A stretch of DNA of 64,000 bases from Oceanobacter sp. (GTDB taxonomy: Bacteria > Pseudomonadota > Gammaproteobacteria > Pseudomonadales > Oceanobacteraceae). This document shows, piece by piece, positions 24,925 to 32,400 of the stretch (positions within the stretch are counted from its first letter, which is position 1; every line of letters starts with the position of its first letter). The DNA lies in the NCBI GenBank assembly GCA_002733645.1, contig NVWL01000015.1, forward strand, positions 1 through 64,000, read 5' to 3'. The notes below the pieces were generated by a model. The model saw nothing but the letters and a program-made list of their open reading frames with translations, did no database searches and was not told the origin of the DNA. The translations under genes were made by a program, and so were the position numbers.

Positions 24925-25740
24925 TTATAAAAACTTCTGAGACACTTCAAAAATAACCGTGTCTGCATCTGCTTGTTTATCGGGCCATTCCTGCCCAGCT
25001 ATATCGACGGCGCGACGCAATACACTCACGCCTCCCCAGCCATCGGGTTGAATATACATTTGACCTAACGGGTCACCGTCAGCGGTCACCACTGGCACGA
25101 CAACCTTGTCACCATCCATCTGCATCGTCGCCACCAGCATAGGTAGCTCTGTCGCGATGGACTGATTTTGCACTCGCGCCTTTAGCTCTCCACCAGAGTA
25201 AGTTAACTGACCACTGGCGTTAAGTACTTGGCTTTGGGCGATTGATACATCAGCATTTAAGCCGCTCAGTTCAAATTGCCCATCGAGAACCGTGCGTTGC
25301 TGCATCAAAAATGCTTTTAATACGTCAGAATCAAGGTAACCATTAACATCCGTTAACGTCACGCGTTCGGGCGTTCCAGAAAAGACGCCGGACACTTCGC
25401 TCAACCCATCTAAGCGTAAATTCTCACCATTAGCATTTAACGTTAATTCGACTTGACCAAACACAAGCGGCAAAGGCGATAACATCCATTCGGTTTTTAC
25501 TGGGCCGGTATATGGAGAGTTAATAACAAGGCTGCCATTCCACAGAGTGCCGACAGGTTGTTGTAGCTGCACGGGCATATCATTCCCCAGCATAGGCTCA
25601 ACATAACGCCAGACGAAGTGAATCGGTGTGGTGACAACCAGTACAAATGTGAAGGTCAACAATCCAAGTATTAAATACCACTTGGCTGCCCATACGGCAC
25701 GAAGCATCTTTATTTTTCTATCCTTGTTTTGGCCAGACAT
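24925..25740 (-). CDS. gspN: Type II secretion protein GspN
   Basis: An accessory inner-membrane type II secretion protein found in a subset of gammaproteobacteria. The 271 residues have one N-terminal transmembrane helix (WYLILGLLTFTFVLVVTTPIHFV) and a periplasmic beta-rich domain with the family pattern (VGTLWNGSLVI, WMLSPLPLVFGQVELTLNANG, LDGLSEVSGVFSG). It is first in the gspN-C-D unit. The GspN role is poorly understood and is dispensable in some systems. Confidence 0.9.
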   Translation of the reverse strand: MSGQNKDRKIKMLRAVWAAKWYLILGLLTFTFVLVVTTPIHFVWRYVEPMLGNDMPVQLQQPVGTLWNGSLVINSPYTGPVKTEWMLSPLPLVFGQVELTLNANGENLRLDGLSEVSGVFSGTPERVTLTDVNGYLDSDVLKAFLMQQRTVLDGQFELSGLNADVSIAQSQVLNASGQLTYSGGELKARVQNQSIATELPMLVATMQMDGDKVVVPVVTADGDPLGQMYIQPDGWGGVSVLRRAVDIAGQEWPDKQADADTVIFEVSQKFL

Positions 25741-25836
25741 TCTACATACTGAGCCGCTAAAAATTAATCAGTTAATGGCCAATCGGCGTAAATAATAGTC
25801 AATGGATGTATCAGGATCACGTACTTTACGGCCAAT

Positions 25837-26238
25837 TTATGACAATTCAACGATAGATAGCCCCAATTGCGCCAGTAGTCGTTTATCTCCGGCGATCAAA
25901 TCGTCTTTTTTTGCACGTGTCAGCTTCTTCACTTTACACTCAGCTTTCAATGCATCGGAGCGAGTGCCCGCAATCGCATTAAACTTCAGCTTTAACGGGC
26001 CTTTGCCGCGAAGAAACCTGGCCCCTTTGTACGCTTGTGCCTTTTGAGTAGCTCCCAAATTTGAGTTTGGAAACGTCAACGGCCCCTGATGCTCTGCGAA
26101 CCTGCGCGGTACATCCAAGGTTATTCCGCAGTAAAGCGAGCCTGTGCGCGTCGCAATAAGGTACAACCACCAGACTTTCTCTGGTGTATCGCGCTTTACA
26201 AGTTCAGACTTATTGTCAGTGGGTGCATTTAACGTCAT
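25837..26238 (-). CDS. GIY-YIG nuclease-family protein (YhbQ-like)
   Basis: A 133-residue protein with the GIY-YIG fold: WWLYLIATRTGSLYCGITLDVPRRFAEH contains the paired Tyr motifs (LYLI and YCGI) and the conserved Arg. ARFLRGKGPLKLKF, and a Glu in ALKAECKVKKLTRAKK, complete the family pattern. Small stand-alone members such as YhbQ and YhbP have weak or unknown nuclease activity and are linked to DNA damage. The first 20 residues are extra relative to the core. It is upstream of gspN on the same strand with a 96-nt gap, and diverges from the hemolysin-III gene. Confidence 0.9.
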   Translation of the reverse strand: MTLNAPTDNKSELVKRDTPEKVWWLYLIATRTGSLYCGITLDVPRRFAEHQGPLTFPNSNLGATQKAQAYKGARFLRGKGPLKLKFNAIAGTRSDALKAECKVKKLTRAKKDDLIAGDKRLLAQLGLSIVELS

Positions 26239-26324
26239 CGGGTATTCACTAGATTGGGATTACCGTATGGTGGCTATTCACCTTAGGGTAGCAACTTCAA
26301 AGCCATAATTAAAAAGTAGGCATC

Positions 26325-26984
26325 ATGCATTCTGTTTTTCGTGATCCAATCAGCGGTCTCACTCACCTTGCGGGCGCCGTACTGTCTATTCTTGCGTTGT
26401 GCATCCTCGTTGCTCAAGCCGCCATCTATGGTGATGTTTGGCATATGGTGTCGTTCAGTATTTTTGGTGTCACATTACTATTGATGTTCGCCAGTAGTGC
26501 CTTGTATCACTTAATTCATGCGTCAGACCATGTATTGCTGTGGCTTAAACGTATCGACCATATCGCCATTTTTTTACTTATTGCTGGCAGTTACACTCCT
26601 TTTTGCTTAATTCCATTGCACGGCGATACCGGTTGGATGCTATTTACGGCGGTTTGGTCACTCGCTGCCGCGGGGGTGGCACTGAAGCTATTTTGGATTA
26701 GCGCGCCAAGAGTGTTATCAACGCTGATATACCTTGGCATGGGCTGGCTGGTTATTTTTGCGGGAAAACCAGCCCTCGAGAACACACCTCCAGACGCGCT
26801 TTGGTGGCTACTTTACGGCGGTATTGCTTACTCACTAGGTGCCGTGGTGTACGCCACAAAATGGCCAAACCCTTGGCCTCGCTGGGTAGGATTTCACGAA
26901 ATATGGCACGTATTTGTGATGGCTGGAGCATTCTGTCATTTTTGGGCGATCGCCTTTCATCTCGCCAAGGTACCAGTGCTCTAA
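26325..26984 (+). CDS. Hemolysin III/TrhA family membrane protein
   Basis: A 219-residue protein with seven predicted transmembrane helices and the family His-rich signatures: RDPISGLTHLAGAVLS, SALYHLIHASDHVLLWLKRIDHIAIFLLIAGSYTP and GFHEIWHVFVMAGAFCHFWAI. These His/Asp/Ser clusters form the metal-dependent hydrolase-like site shared with adiponectin receptors. The E. coli homologue has been tied to membrane energetics; the hemolysin name is historical. It is monocistronic. Confidence 0.93.
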   Translation: MHSVFRDPISGLTHLAGAVLSILALCILVAQAAIYGDVWHMVSFSIFGVTLLLMFASSALYHLIHASDHVLLWLKRIDHIAIFLLIAGSYTPFCLIPLHGDTGWMLFTAVWSLAAAGVALKLFWISAPRVLSTLIYLGMGWLVIFAGKPALENTPPDALWWLLYGGIAYSLGAVVYATKWPNPWPRWVGFHEIWHVFVMAGAFCHFWAIAFHLAKVPVL

Positions 26985-26997
26985 GCTCGGGAATTTC

Positions 26998-27075
26998 GGC
27001 ATCTTGCAGTCGCGCTGCGCGTGTGGGCCGTAACGCTTTAGCTCGAAGCGTTGAGCAGGTATCATGGCGTCATGA
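26998..27075 (+). repeat. MITE-interior remnant at the arfB start
   Basis: CGGCATCTTGCAGTCG...CGTAACGCTTTAGCTCGAAGCGTTGA resembles the interior of the 18379 MITE (TAACGCTTTAGATCGAGGCGTTGATTGATG). The similarity runs up to the arfB initiation codon, so the arfB leader and ribosome site appear to be repeat-derived. Confidence 0.55.
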
Positions 27076-27506
27076 CTAACGAATACCAAAGCGGCTTAGA
27101 AATATCCGCTCGCATCTACATTCCGTGGAGTGAAATCACATTAAAGGCGATTCGAGCACAAGGTGCCGGAGGGCAAAATGTGAATAAAGTATCATCGGCC
27201 ATTCACTTACGGTTCGATGTTGCGCGCTCCTCCCTGCCTGAATACATCAAAGAAAAACTGCTAAAATTAGACGACCAACGATTAACCACCGATGGCGTAT
27301 TAGTTCTTAAAGCACAGCAATTTCGCACACAAGAAAAAAACCGTGAAGATGCGCTATTGCGATTAAAACAGTTTATTCGTATTGCCCTGCGACCTGAAAA
27401 GCCGCGCGTTGCCACCCGCCCAACAATGGCATCCAAACGTCGTCGTGTTGATCAAAAAACACAGCGTGGTCAAATTAAAGCCATGCGCGGAAAAGTCTCT
27501 GACTAA
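27072..27506 (+). CDS. arfB: Alternative ribosome-rescue factor, peptidyl-tRNA hydrolase
   Basis: ArfB (YaeJ) frees ribosomes stalled on truncated mRNA by hydrolysing peptidyl-tRNA. From the ATG at 27072 it has 144 residues; an upstream TTG reading adds nonconserved residues. The RAQGAGGQNVNKVSSAIHLRF motif carries the catalytic GGQ. The Arg/Lys-rich tail (PRVATRPTMASKRRRVDQKTQRGQIK) enters the mRNA channel. It lacks the codon-recognition domains of RF1/RF2, as expected. Its leader lies inside a repeat remnant. Confidence 0.94.
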   Translation: MTNEYQSGLEISARIYIPWSEITLKAIRAQGAGGQNVNKVSSAIHLRFDVARSSLPEYIKEKLLKLDDQRLTTDGVLVLKAQQFRTQEKNREDALLRLKQFIRIALRPEKPRVATRPTMASKRRRVDQKTQRGQIKAMRGKVSD

Positions 27507-27550
27507 GCACTGCTTAATTTATTTAAAGCTCAATTCTTAAACTCAAATTC

Positions 27551-27579
27551 CTTTCGGGGCTCCGCCCCCGGCCCCATGC
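27551..27579 (+). repeat. Dispersed GC-rich repeat, partial copy
   Basis: CTTTCGGGGCTCCGCCCCCG plus GCCCCATG. It is the front third of the 114-203 repeat and lies in opposite orientation to the fuller copy at 27959-28047, so the two bracket this intergenic region as an inverted pair. Confidence 0.7.
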
Positions 27580-27619
27580 CCTTCACCCTCCGGACCAGCC
27601 TGTGGCTATTGAAATGGCT

Positions 27620-27755
27620 CCTGCCATTTACTCGTCATTACCTTCGATCAACGCCTCGACCTGAAGCACTACAGCACCCACTGGTTCGACTGCATGGATG
27701 CAGGAGATAGGGTAGCCAAAGCCGAACATGACTGAGTTATTCAGAGGTACCCTAG
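27620..27755 (-). mobile_element. Decayed MITE copy
   Basis: On the minus strand CTAG (27755-27752) is followed by GGTACCTCTGAA and an interior similar to the 18379 element (CGGCTTTGGC, CTCCTGCATCCATGCAG, GTCGAGGCGTTGAT). One terminal repeat and its CTAG are present; I cannot find the other end, so the copy is truncated. Confidence 0.65.
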
Positions 27756-27877
27756 AACCTTTTGCTTTAAAGTCAGCACCGTTTGATTTGAAATGCGGTT
27801 GAGCGGCTTTTCTTTTAATCGGCGAGCGTGCGGCGCCAGATAACAAAGTCATTCTGCGGCCTTTAGAGCAAAACCTT

Positions 27878-27928
27878 GCCCCGGAGCGCCGCAAAAAATA
27901 TGGATGCTTTAAGAGGTCGCTCCGGGGC
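27878..27928. repeat. Perfect 11-bp inverted repeat
   Basis: GCCCCGGAGCG (27878-27888) and CGCTCCGGGGC (27918-27928), 29 nt apart. It lies within the repeat-rich intergenic region of 27507-28176, in which I see no gene. Confidence 0.7.
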
Positions 27929-27958
27929 GGATTGTTTTGCGTGCCGCATAATGACTGC

Positions 27959-28047
27959 CGTTGGCTGGATTAAGCCGGATGCGCCGAGAAGAGAGGATCG
28001 TAAGGAGAAACCTCTCCTTGCATGGGGCCGGGGGCGGAGCCCCGAAA
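27959..28047 (-). repeat. Dispersed GC-rich repeat, copy 2
   Basis: Reverse-strand copy of 114-203: CCGTTGGCTGGAT...GCGCCGAGAAGAGAGGATCG...GGAGCCCCGAAAG. Only a handful of positions differ by eye over about 88 nt. Sequence beyond each copy is unrelated, which defines the repeat limits. Confidence 0.8.
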
Positions 28048-28101
28048 GGAGTTGAGTTCGAGGACTGGCTTTCAATAAAAACGATTCAATAAATTGATCA
28101 G

Positions 28102-28125
28102 CTGGAGTGACGCATGTCACTCCAG
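28102..28125 (-). repeat. Perfect 10-bp hairpin after yajG
   Basis: CTGGAGTGAC GCAT GTCACTCCAG. It is 50 nt beyond the yajG stop codon. No T-run follows, so it may stabilise the transcript end or assist termination with other factors. Confidence 0.6.
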
Positions 28126-28176
28126 GCTGTAGGACAACAGCAAATTGTGACCAAGCTATTTATGTTTGCGTAAACA

Positions 28177-28779
28177 TCACACGCCTAAATAACCACGTAA
28201 CTCTGGATCACTGAAGATGTATTCCCACAGTCGATCCATCACGTCATTCACCCACTTCTCGTTGTATTCTTTAACCGGCGCAGCCGCCACTCGACGCGTT
28301 TCGGTTAATCCATACGGTTTAGTAAATGTAGTATCGCCGTTCATTAAAGTCACACCTAAACGCATTTTCACGCTGCATGACGTCACCAAAAAACCGTCGT
28401 TACAGCTGTAAGCAAATTTATTAATCAGCATTTCAACACGCACAGGATCAATAGGGCTAGTACCACCAAAGCCCAACTGCGCAATACTGTCTTGCAACCG
28501 TAAGCTTAGAATATTCGCTAATTCATCTTGAGCAAGTAACGGCGAACGCTCAGATAATCGTCCGCCTCGGCTTCCCAAGTAATCACGAGTTTCATCGCCT
28601 GCAATAATACTTTCGCGGTTATCCACGACTCGAATTAACGCACCACGCTGAACCTCCGCGTTGGCTTTAGGCACTTCCACTGTTTCATTTAACTCGATGG
28701 TTTGTGGGGCCAGTACACACCCAGACAACACGGCGGATAATCCGACAATAGTAAGTGTGCTTTTAATTAGGTTACCCAT
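28177..28779 (-). CDS. YajG-like lipoprotein
   Basis: A 200-residue lipoprotein starting at the ATG at 28779 with AAGGA 9 nt upstream. Lipobox LSGCVLAP. The rest follows the YajG pattern: VRDYLGSRGG-like turn (TRDYLGSRGG), ANILSLRLQDSIAQLGF, and a Cys-containing FAYSCNDGFLVTSCSVKMRLGV strand pair. YajG is an outer-membrane-associated lipoprotein of unknown role. The start codon overlaps the yaaA end by 8 nt, so it is translationally coupled to yaaA. Confidence 0.88.
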   Translation of the reverse strand: MGNLIKSTLTIVGLSAVLSGCVLAPQTIELNETVEVPKANAEVQRGALIRVVDNRESIIAGDETRDYLGSRGGRLSERSPLLAQDELANILSLRLQDSIAQLGFGGTSPIDPVRVEMLINKFAYSCNDGFLVTSCSVKMRLGVTLMNGDTTFTKPYGLTETRRVAAAPVKEYNEKWVNDVMDRLWEYIFSDPELRGYLGV

Positions 28780-29560
28780 TCGGAACGTCCTTCTCTGCTC
28801 GTTTAAATACCCAATCGGTTGCGGTCGATTCTTCTTCATTAAAGCGATACCCCGCAACATTAAAGTCTTTCAAACTTTCAGCGTCTTCAATACGTTGCTG
28901 AATTTGATAGGCGGCCATCATGCCTCTCGCCTTCTTGGCGTAAAAGCTAATTATTTTGTACTTGCCATTTTTTTCATCTTTAAAGATGGGAGTAACCAAG
29001 TTAGCTGTCAGCGACTTTGGTTTTACCGCTTTAAAATATTCGTTCGACGCTAAGTTCACTACGGTATTGATTCCGGCAGCATCGGTAAGTTCATTAATCG
29101 CATTGGTGAGCGTGTCGCCCCAGAATGCGTATAAATCTTTACCTGAAGGGTTCCCCAATTTTGTACCCATCTCTAAGCGATACGGCAAGATCAAATCCAA
29201 TGGGCGCAGCAAACCATAAAGGCCCGAAAGAATACGTAAATGATCCTGAGCGTAATCCAAGTCTGCTTCCGCTAAGTTATCAGCATCAAGCCCAGTATAT
29301 ACATCGCCTTTAAACGCCAGAACAGCGGCTTTCGCTGCCCCTTTAGGGAACGGCAACTGCCAGTCGCTGTAACGTGCCACATTTAAATCCGCCAGCTTGG
29401 GGCTGAGCTTCATTAACGCAGCGACATCATCACTGGAGTATTCTCGTAATATATCGATCAATTTTGCCGATTCATCTAAGTAATCAGGCATCGAACTATG
29501 ATCAGTAACCGGCGGCGTCTCAAAGTCGAGTGTCTTAGCAGGCGACAACAACGTAAGCAT
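28772..29560 (-). CDS. yaaA: Peroxide stress protein YaaA
   Basis: YaaA binds DNA and lowers free iron damage during peroxide stress in E. coli, where it belongs to the OxyR regulon. The ATG at 29560 gives 262 residues starting MLTLLSPAKTLDFETPP, exactly the family N-terminus. Other signatures are KLSPKLADLN, FKGDVYTGLDA, RILSGLYGLLRPLDLILPYRLEMG and VNLASNEYFKAVKP. It is upstream of and coupled to yajG. No OxyR site is recognised in the short upstream region. Confidence 0.95.
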   Translation of the reverse strand: MLTLLSPAKTLDFETPPVTDHSSMPDYLDESAKLIDILREYSSDDVAALMKLSPKLADLNVARYSDWQLPFPKGAAKAAVLAFKGDVYTGLDADNLAEADLDYAQDHLRILSGLYGLLRPLDLILPYRLEMGTKLGNPSGKDLYAFWGDTLTNAINELTDAAGINTVVNLASNEYFKAVKPKSLTANLVTPIFKDEKNGKYKIISFYAKKARGMMAAYQIQQRIEDAESLKDFNVAGYRFNEEESTATDWVFKRAEKDVPNG

Positions 29561-29776
29561 AACTTTCCTCAGGCAAAGTACATCAGTCGCCATCATAACC
29601 TTTGCTTAAGAAACCCCCAAGAGGGGAACGTATCTCCTGTAAAATTCTATTTGCACTACGGCCCGAATGGTCAGGTCAGGATTGCCAATGCAGCGAGCTG
29701 ACAGACCTGCCACTATGAGGTGTTCTATACGGTCGAGAATTGACCATCCCCTATACACTCAAAGGGCATTTTCATT

Positions 29777-31078
29777 ATGGCAAAAGACATTCAAGGCGTT
29801 GGACTAGGCATAGCCAGTCGCTTCGCAGGCAGTGAGTTCGCAAAAAAATACGGCTTGCGCAAACCGGTTGAAAAACTGGCTTATGCAGGCACGAAAAAAG
29901 GCTTCGAGTTTATTGGCCAAATGGTGGCGAAGAAGTCGTCTAAAAAATCTGAAGATCCGAAAATGTTGCCAGCACCAAGCACACATGGCTTATTCGATCT
30001 AACGCTGTCTGAAGAGCAGCAGATGATTAAAGACACCGTTCGCTCATACGCGGAAGAAGTCGTTCGTGGCCTTGCGCACGATGCCAACGAAGCTATGAAA
30101 CTGCCGGAAACTTACCTGCAAGACATAATGGACTTGGGGCTTAACTTTTTCTCAGTGCCCGAGTCATTAGGTGGTGCGGCGCAGTCTTATAGCCCTACAA
30201 CAAGCGCAATTATTGCTGAAGAATTGGCTTGGGGTGATTTCTCCCTTGCTTACGCCACACTGGCACCCGTGGCTGTTGCAAACGCGATCGTCAAATGGGG
30301 CACACCGGCTCAAAAAGAAAAATACCTACCGACCTATCTTGCAGATACCCCGGTGAAAGCAGCCATTGCTGTGCAAGAGCCTAGCGCCTTATTTAACCCG
30401 GCTCAGCTCAGCACTAAAGCCAAGAAAACCAAAACGGGCTTCAAAATTTCTGGGGTTAAAACACTGGTACCGTTTGGTGGTGAAGCCAGCATGTATTTGG
30501 TTGCCGCTAAATATAAGCGTCGTAACCGTTTATTCCTCGTACCAGGCAACGCACCGGGTATTGACTGGAAAGCGGCACCGGCTATGGGCATTCGTGCCAC
30601 CGCGACCGGCACGCTTAGCCTAGACAAAGTACTGATCGGTAAAGACGCCATGCTCGGTGATGACAGCTTCAACTACGAAGCCTTTATCGATCTTGGCCAA
30701 TTGCATTGGTGCTCACTGGCCATTGGGGCTTGTGAAGCGGCGTTGGATTATTTAATTCCTTACGTGAACGAACGCGAAGCCTTTGGCGAGCCTATTTCAC
30801 ACCGTCAGGCGGTCGCCTTTATGGTGGCGAACATTGGTATCGAACTAGAATCCATGCGCATGATGACATGGCGTGCAGCGGCGTTAGCCGAAGCCGGTAA
30901 ACCATTCCACCGCGAAGCATTCTTAGCGCATTTGCTCTGTGCAGAAAAGGCAATGGAAATTGGAACTAACGCTGTTCAATTGTTGGGCGGCCATGGCTTC
31001 ACCAAAGAACACCCGGCAGAACGCTGGTACCGCGATCTACGTATTCTTGCCTGTGTTAACGGCGGCATGCACCTATAA
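29777..31078 (+). CDS. Acyl-CoA dehydrogenase, first of tandem pair
   Basis: A 433-residue FAD enzyme for the first step of fatty-acid beta-oxidation. An unusual basic N-terminal extension of about 70 residues precedes the standard fold (starting FDLTLSEEQQMIKDTVRSYAEE). The middle domain has AIAVQEPSALFNPAQLST, in which the usual TEP.AGSD signature is altered. The C-terminal domain ends with QLLGGHGFTKEHPAERWYRD, holding the catalytic Glu region. With the next gene, 12 nt away, and the acyl-CoA synthetase, it forms a fatty-acid activation and oxidation cluster. Two unequal subunits suggest a heteromer; this is inference. Confidence 0.93.
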   Translation: MAKDIQGVGLGIASRFAGSEFAKKYGLRKPVEKLAYAGTKKGFEFIGQMVAKKSSKKSEDPKMLPAPSTHGLFDLTLSEEQQMIKDTVRSYAEEVVRGLAHDANEAMKLPETYLQDIMDLGLNFFSVPESLGGAAQSYSPTTSAIIAEELAWGDFSLAYATLAPVAVANAIVKWGTPAQKEKYLPTYLADTPVKAAIAVQEPSALFNPAQLSTKAKKTKTGFKISGVKTLVPFGGEASMYLVAAKYKRRNRLFLVPGNAPGIDWKAAPAMGIRATATGTLSLDKVLIGKDAMLGDDSFNYEAFIDLGQLHWCSLAIGACEAALDYLIPYVNEREAFGEPISHRQAVAFMVANIGIELESMRMMTWRAAALAEAGKPFHREAFLAHLLCAEKAMEIGTNAVQLLGGHGFTKEHPAERWYRDLRILACVNGGMHL

Positions 31079-31090
31079 GGAATCGGACAG

Positions 31091-32302
31091 ATGATTAATT
31101 TAGAAAATCCAAAAAAATTCCGCGCCCTTGTTAATCAGGCGCACCAAGTAGCGGCGAACGTATTCCGCCCTATTTCGCAAAAATACGACCGTGCCGAGCA
31201 CGCCTACCCAGTTGAGCTAGATATGCTCGCTGCCATCATGGACGGCATGAACGATGGCACCACGGGTGAAGGCGCAGGTGCAGGCAAGCTAAAGCAAGAC
31301 AATGGCCCTAAGAAAGAAGGCATTCAAAACGGCACCAACATGTCGACGGTATTGTCTTTAGCCGAGTTATGCTGGGGCGACGTTGGCTTATCCTTAACAC
31401 TGCCACGCCAAGGCCTTGGTAACGCCGCCATTGCCGCGGTCGCCGATGACGAACAGTTTGAGCGTTTTGGTAAAAAATGGGCTGCCATGGCCATTACCGA
31501 ACCGGGTTTTGGTTCTGACTCTGCAGCAGTGCGCACCACCGCGATCCGTGATGGCGATGAGTACGTTATCAATGGTGAAAAGATCTACGTCACCTCCGGT
31601 GAACGTGCAGATTGTGTTGTGGTTTGGGCGAGCGTTGACCGCTCATTAGGCCGCGCTGCCATCAAATCGTTTATCGTCGAAAAAGGCACGCCGGGCATGG
31701 ACGTTGTTCGTCTAGAGAAGAAGCTCGGTATTAAAGCCTCCGATACAGCCGCAATTACTTTCACTGACTGCCGTATTCCAGCGAGCAACCTGTTAGGTGA
31801 CCCGGAAGTAAACGTCGAAAAAGGCTTTGCTGGTGTGATGCAAACCTTTGATAACACGCGCCCGGTTGTTGCCGCTATGGCGATTGGTGTTGCCAAAGCA
31901 TCACTTGATCGTACCCGCGAAATCATGAGCAAGCTCAAACTGAAGGCCGATTACCGTACCCCGGTAAAACTATCGACCCAGATGGAAGCCAAGCTATACC
32001 GCTATGAAGCGGAATGGGAAGCGGCACGTTTGCTCACCCTAAAAGCGGCATGGATGGCAGACAACGGTATGCCGAACTCGAAAGAAGCTTCAATGTCGAA
32101 AGCCAAAGCCGGACGCACCGCCAGCGAAATCACACTCGGCTGTGTGGAGATGCTTGGTAGCTTAGGTTACAGCGAAGAAGAGATGCTAGAGAAGTGGGCT
32201 CGCGACTCTAAGATTCTTGATATCTTCGAAGGCACCCAACAAATTCAGCAGCTCATTGTTGCTCGTCGTTTGCTGGGTAAGTCGTCGGCAGAACTTAAAT
32301 AA
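31091..32302 (+). CDS. Acyl-CoA dehydrogenase, second of tandem pair
   Basis: A 403-residue acyl-CoA dehydrogenase with canonical signatures: MAITEPGFGSDSAAVRTTA, YVINGEKIYVTSGERADCVVVWA, and KWARDSKILDIFEGTQQIQQLIVARRLLG at the C-terminus. In contrast with its upstream partner, the TEPGFGSD flavin/substrate loop is intact. A Gly/Lys-rich insertion (about residues 55-75) sits in the N-terminal domain. It is cotranscribed with the upstream gene and closed by a terminator. Confidence 0.95.
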   Translation: MINLENPKKFRALVNQAHQVAANVFRPISQKYDRAEHAYPVELDMLAAIMDGMNDGTTGEGAGAGKLKQDNGPKKEGIQNGTNMSTVLSLAELCWGDVGLSLTLPRQGLGNAAIAAVADDEQFERFGKKWAAMAITEPGFGSDSAAVRTTAIRDGDEYVINGEKIYVTSGERADCVVVWASVDRSLGRAAIKSFIVEKGTPGMDVVRLEKKLGIKASDTAAITFTDCRIPASNLLGDPEVNVEKGFAGVMQTFDNTRPVVAAMAIGVAKASLDRTREIMSKLKLKADYRTPVKLSTQMEAKLYRYEAEWEAARLLTLKAAWMADNGMPNSKEASMSKAKAGRTASEITLGCVEMLGSLGYSEEEMLEKWARDSKILDIFEGTQQIQQLIVARRLLGKSSAELK

Positions 32303-32316
32303 AGTATCCTGTCTTA

Positions 32317-32346
32317 CAAAAGCAGGGGCTAGCCCCTGCTTTTGTG
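32317..32346 (+). terminator. Terminator after the acyl-CoA dehydrogenases
   Basis: CAAAAGCAGGGGCT / AGCCCCTGCTTTTG is a perfect 14-bp palindrome 14 nt after the stop codon. Confidence 0.9.
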
Positions 32347-32400
32347 TATGTACACACTGAATTCAGGCACTTCCTACTAAGGTAAGAGACCCTAAAACGT

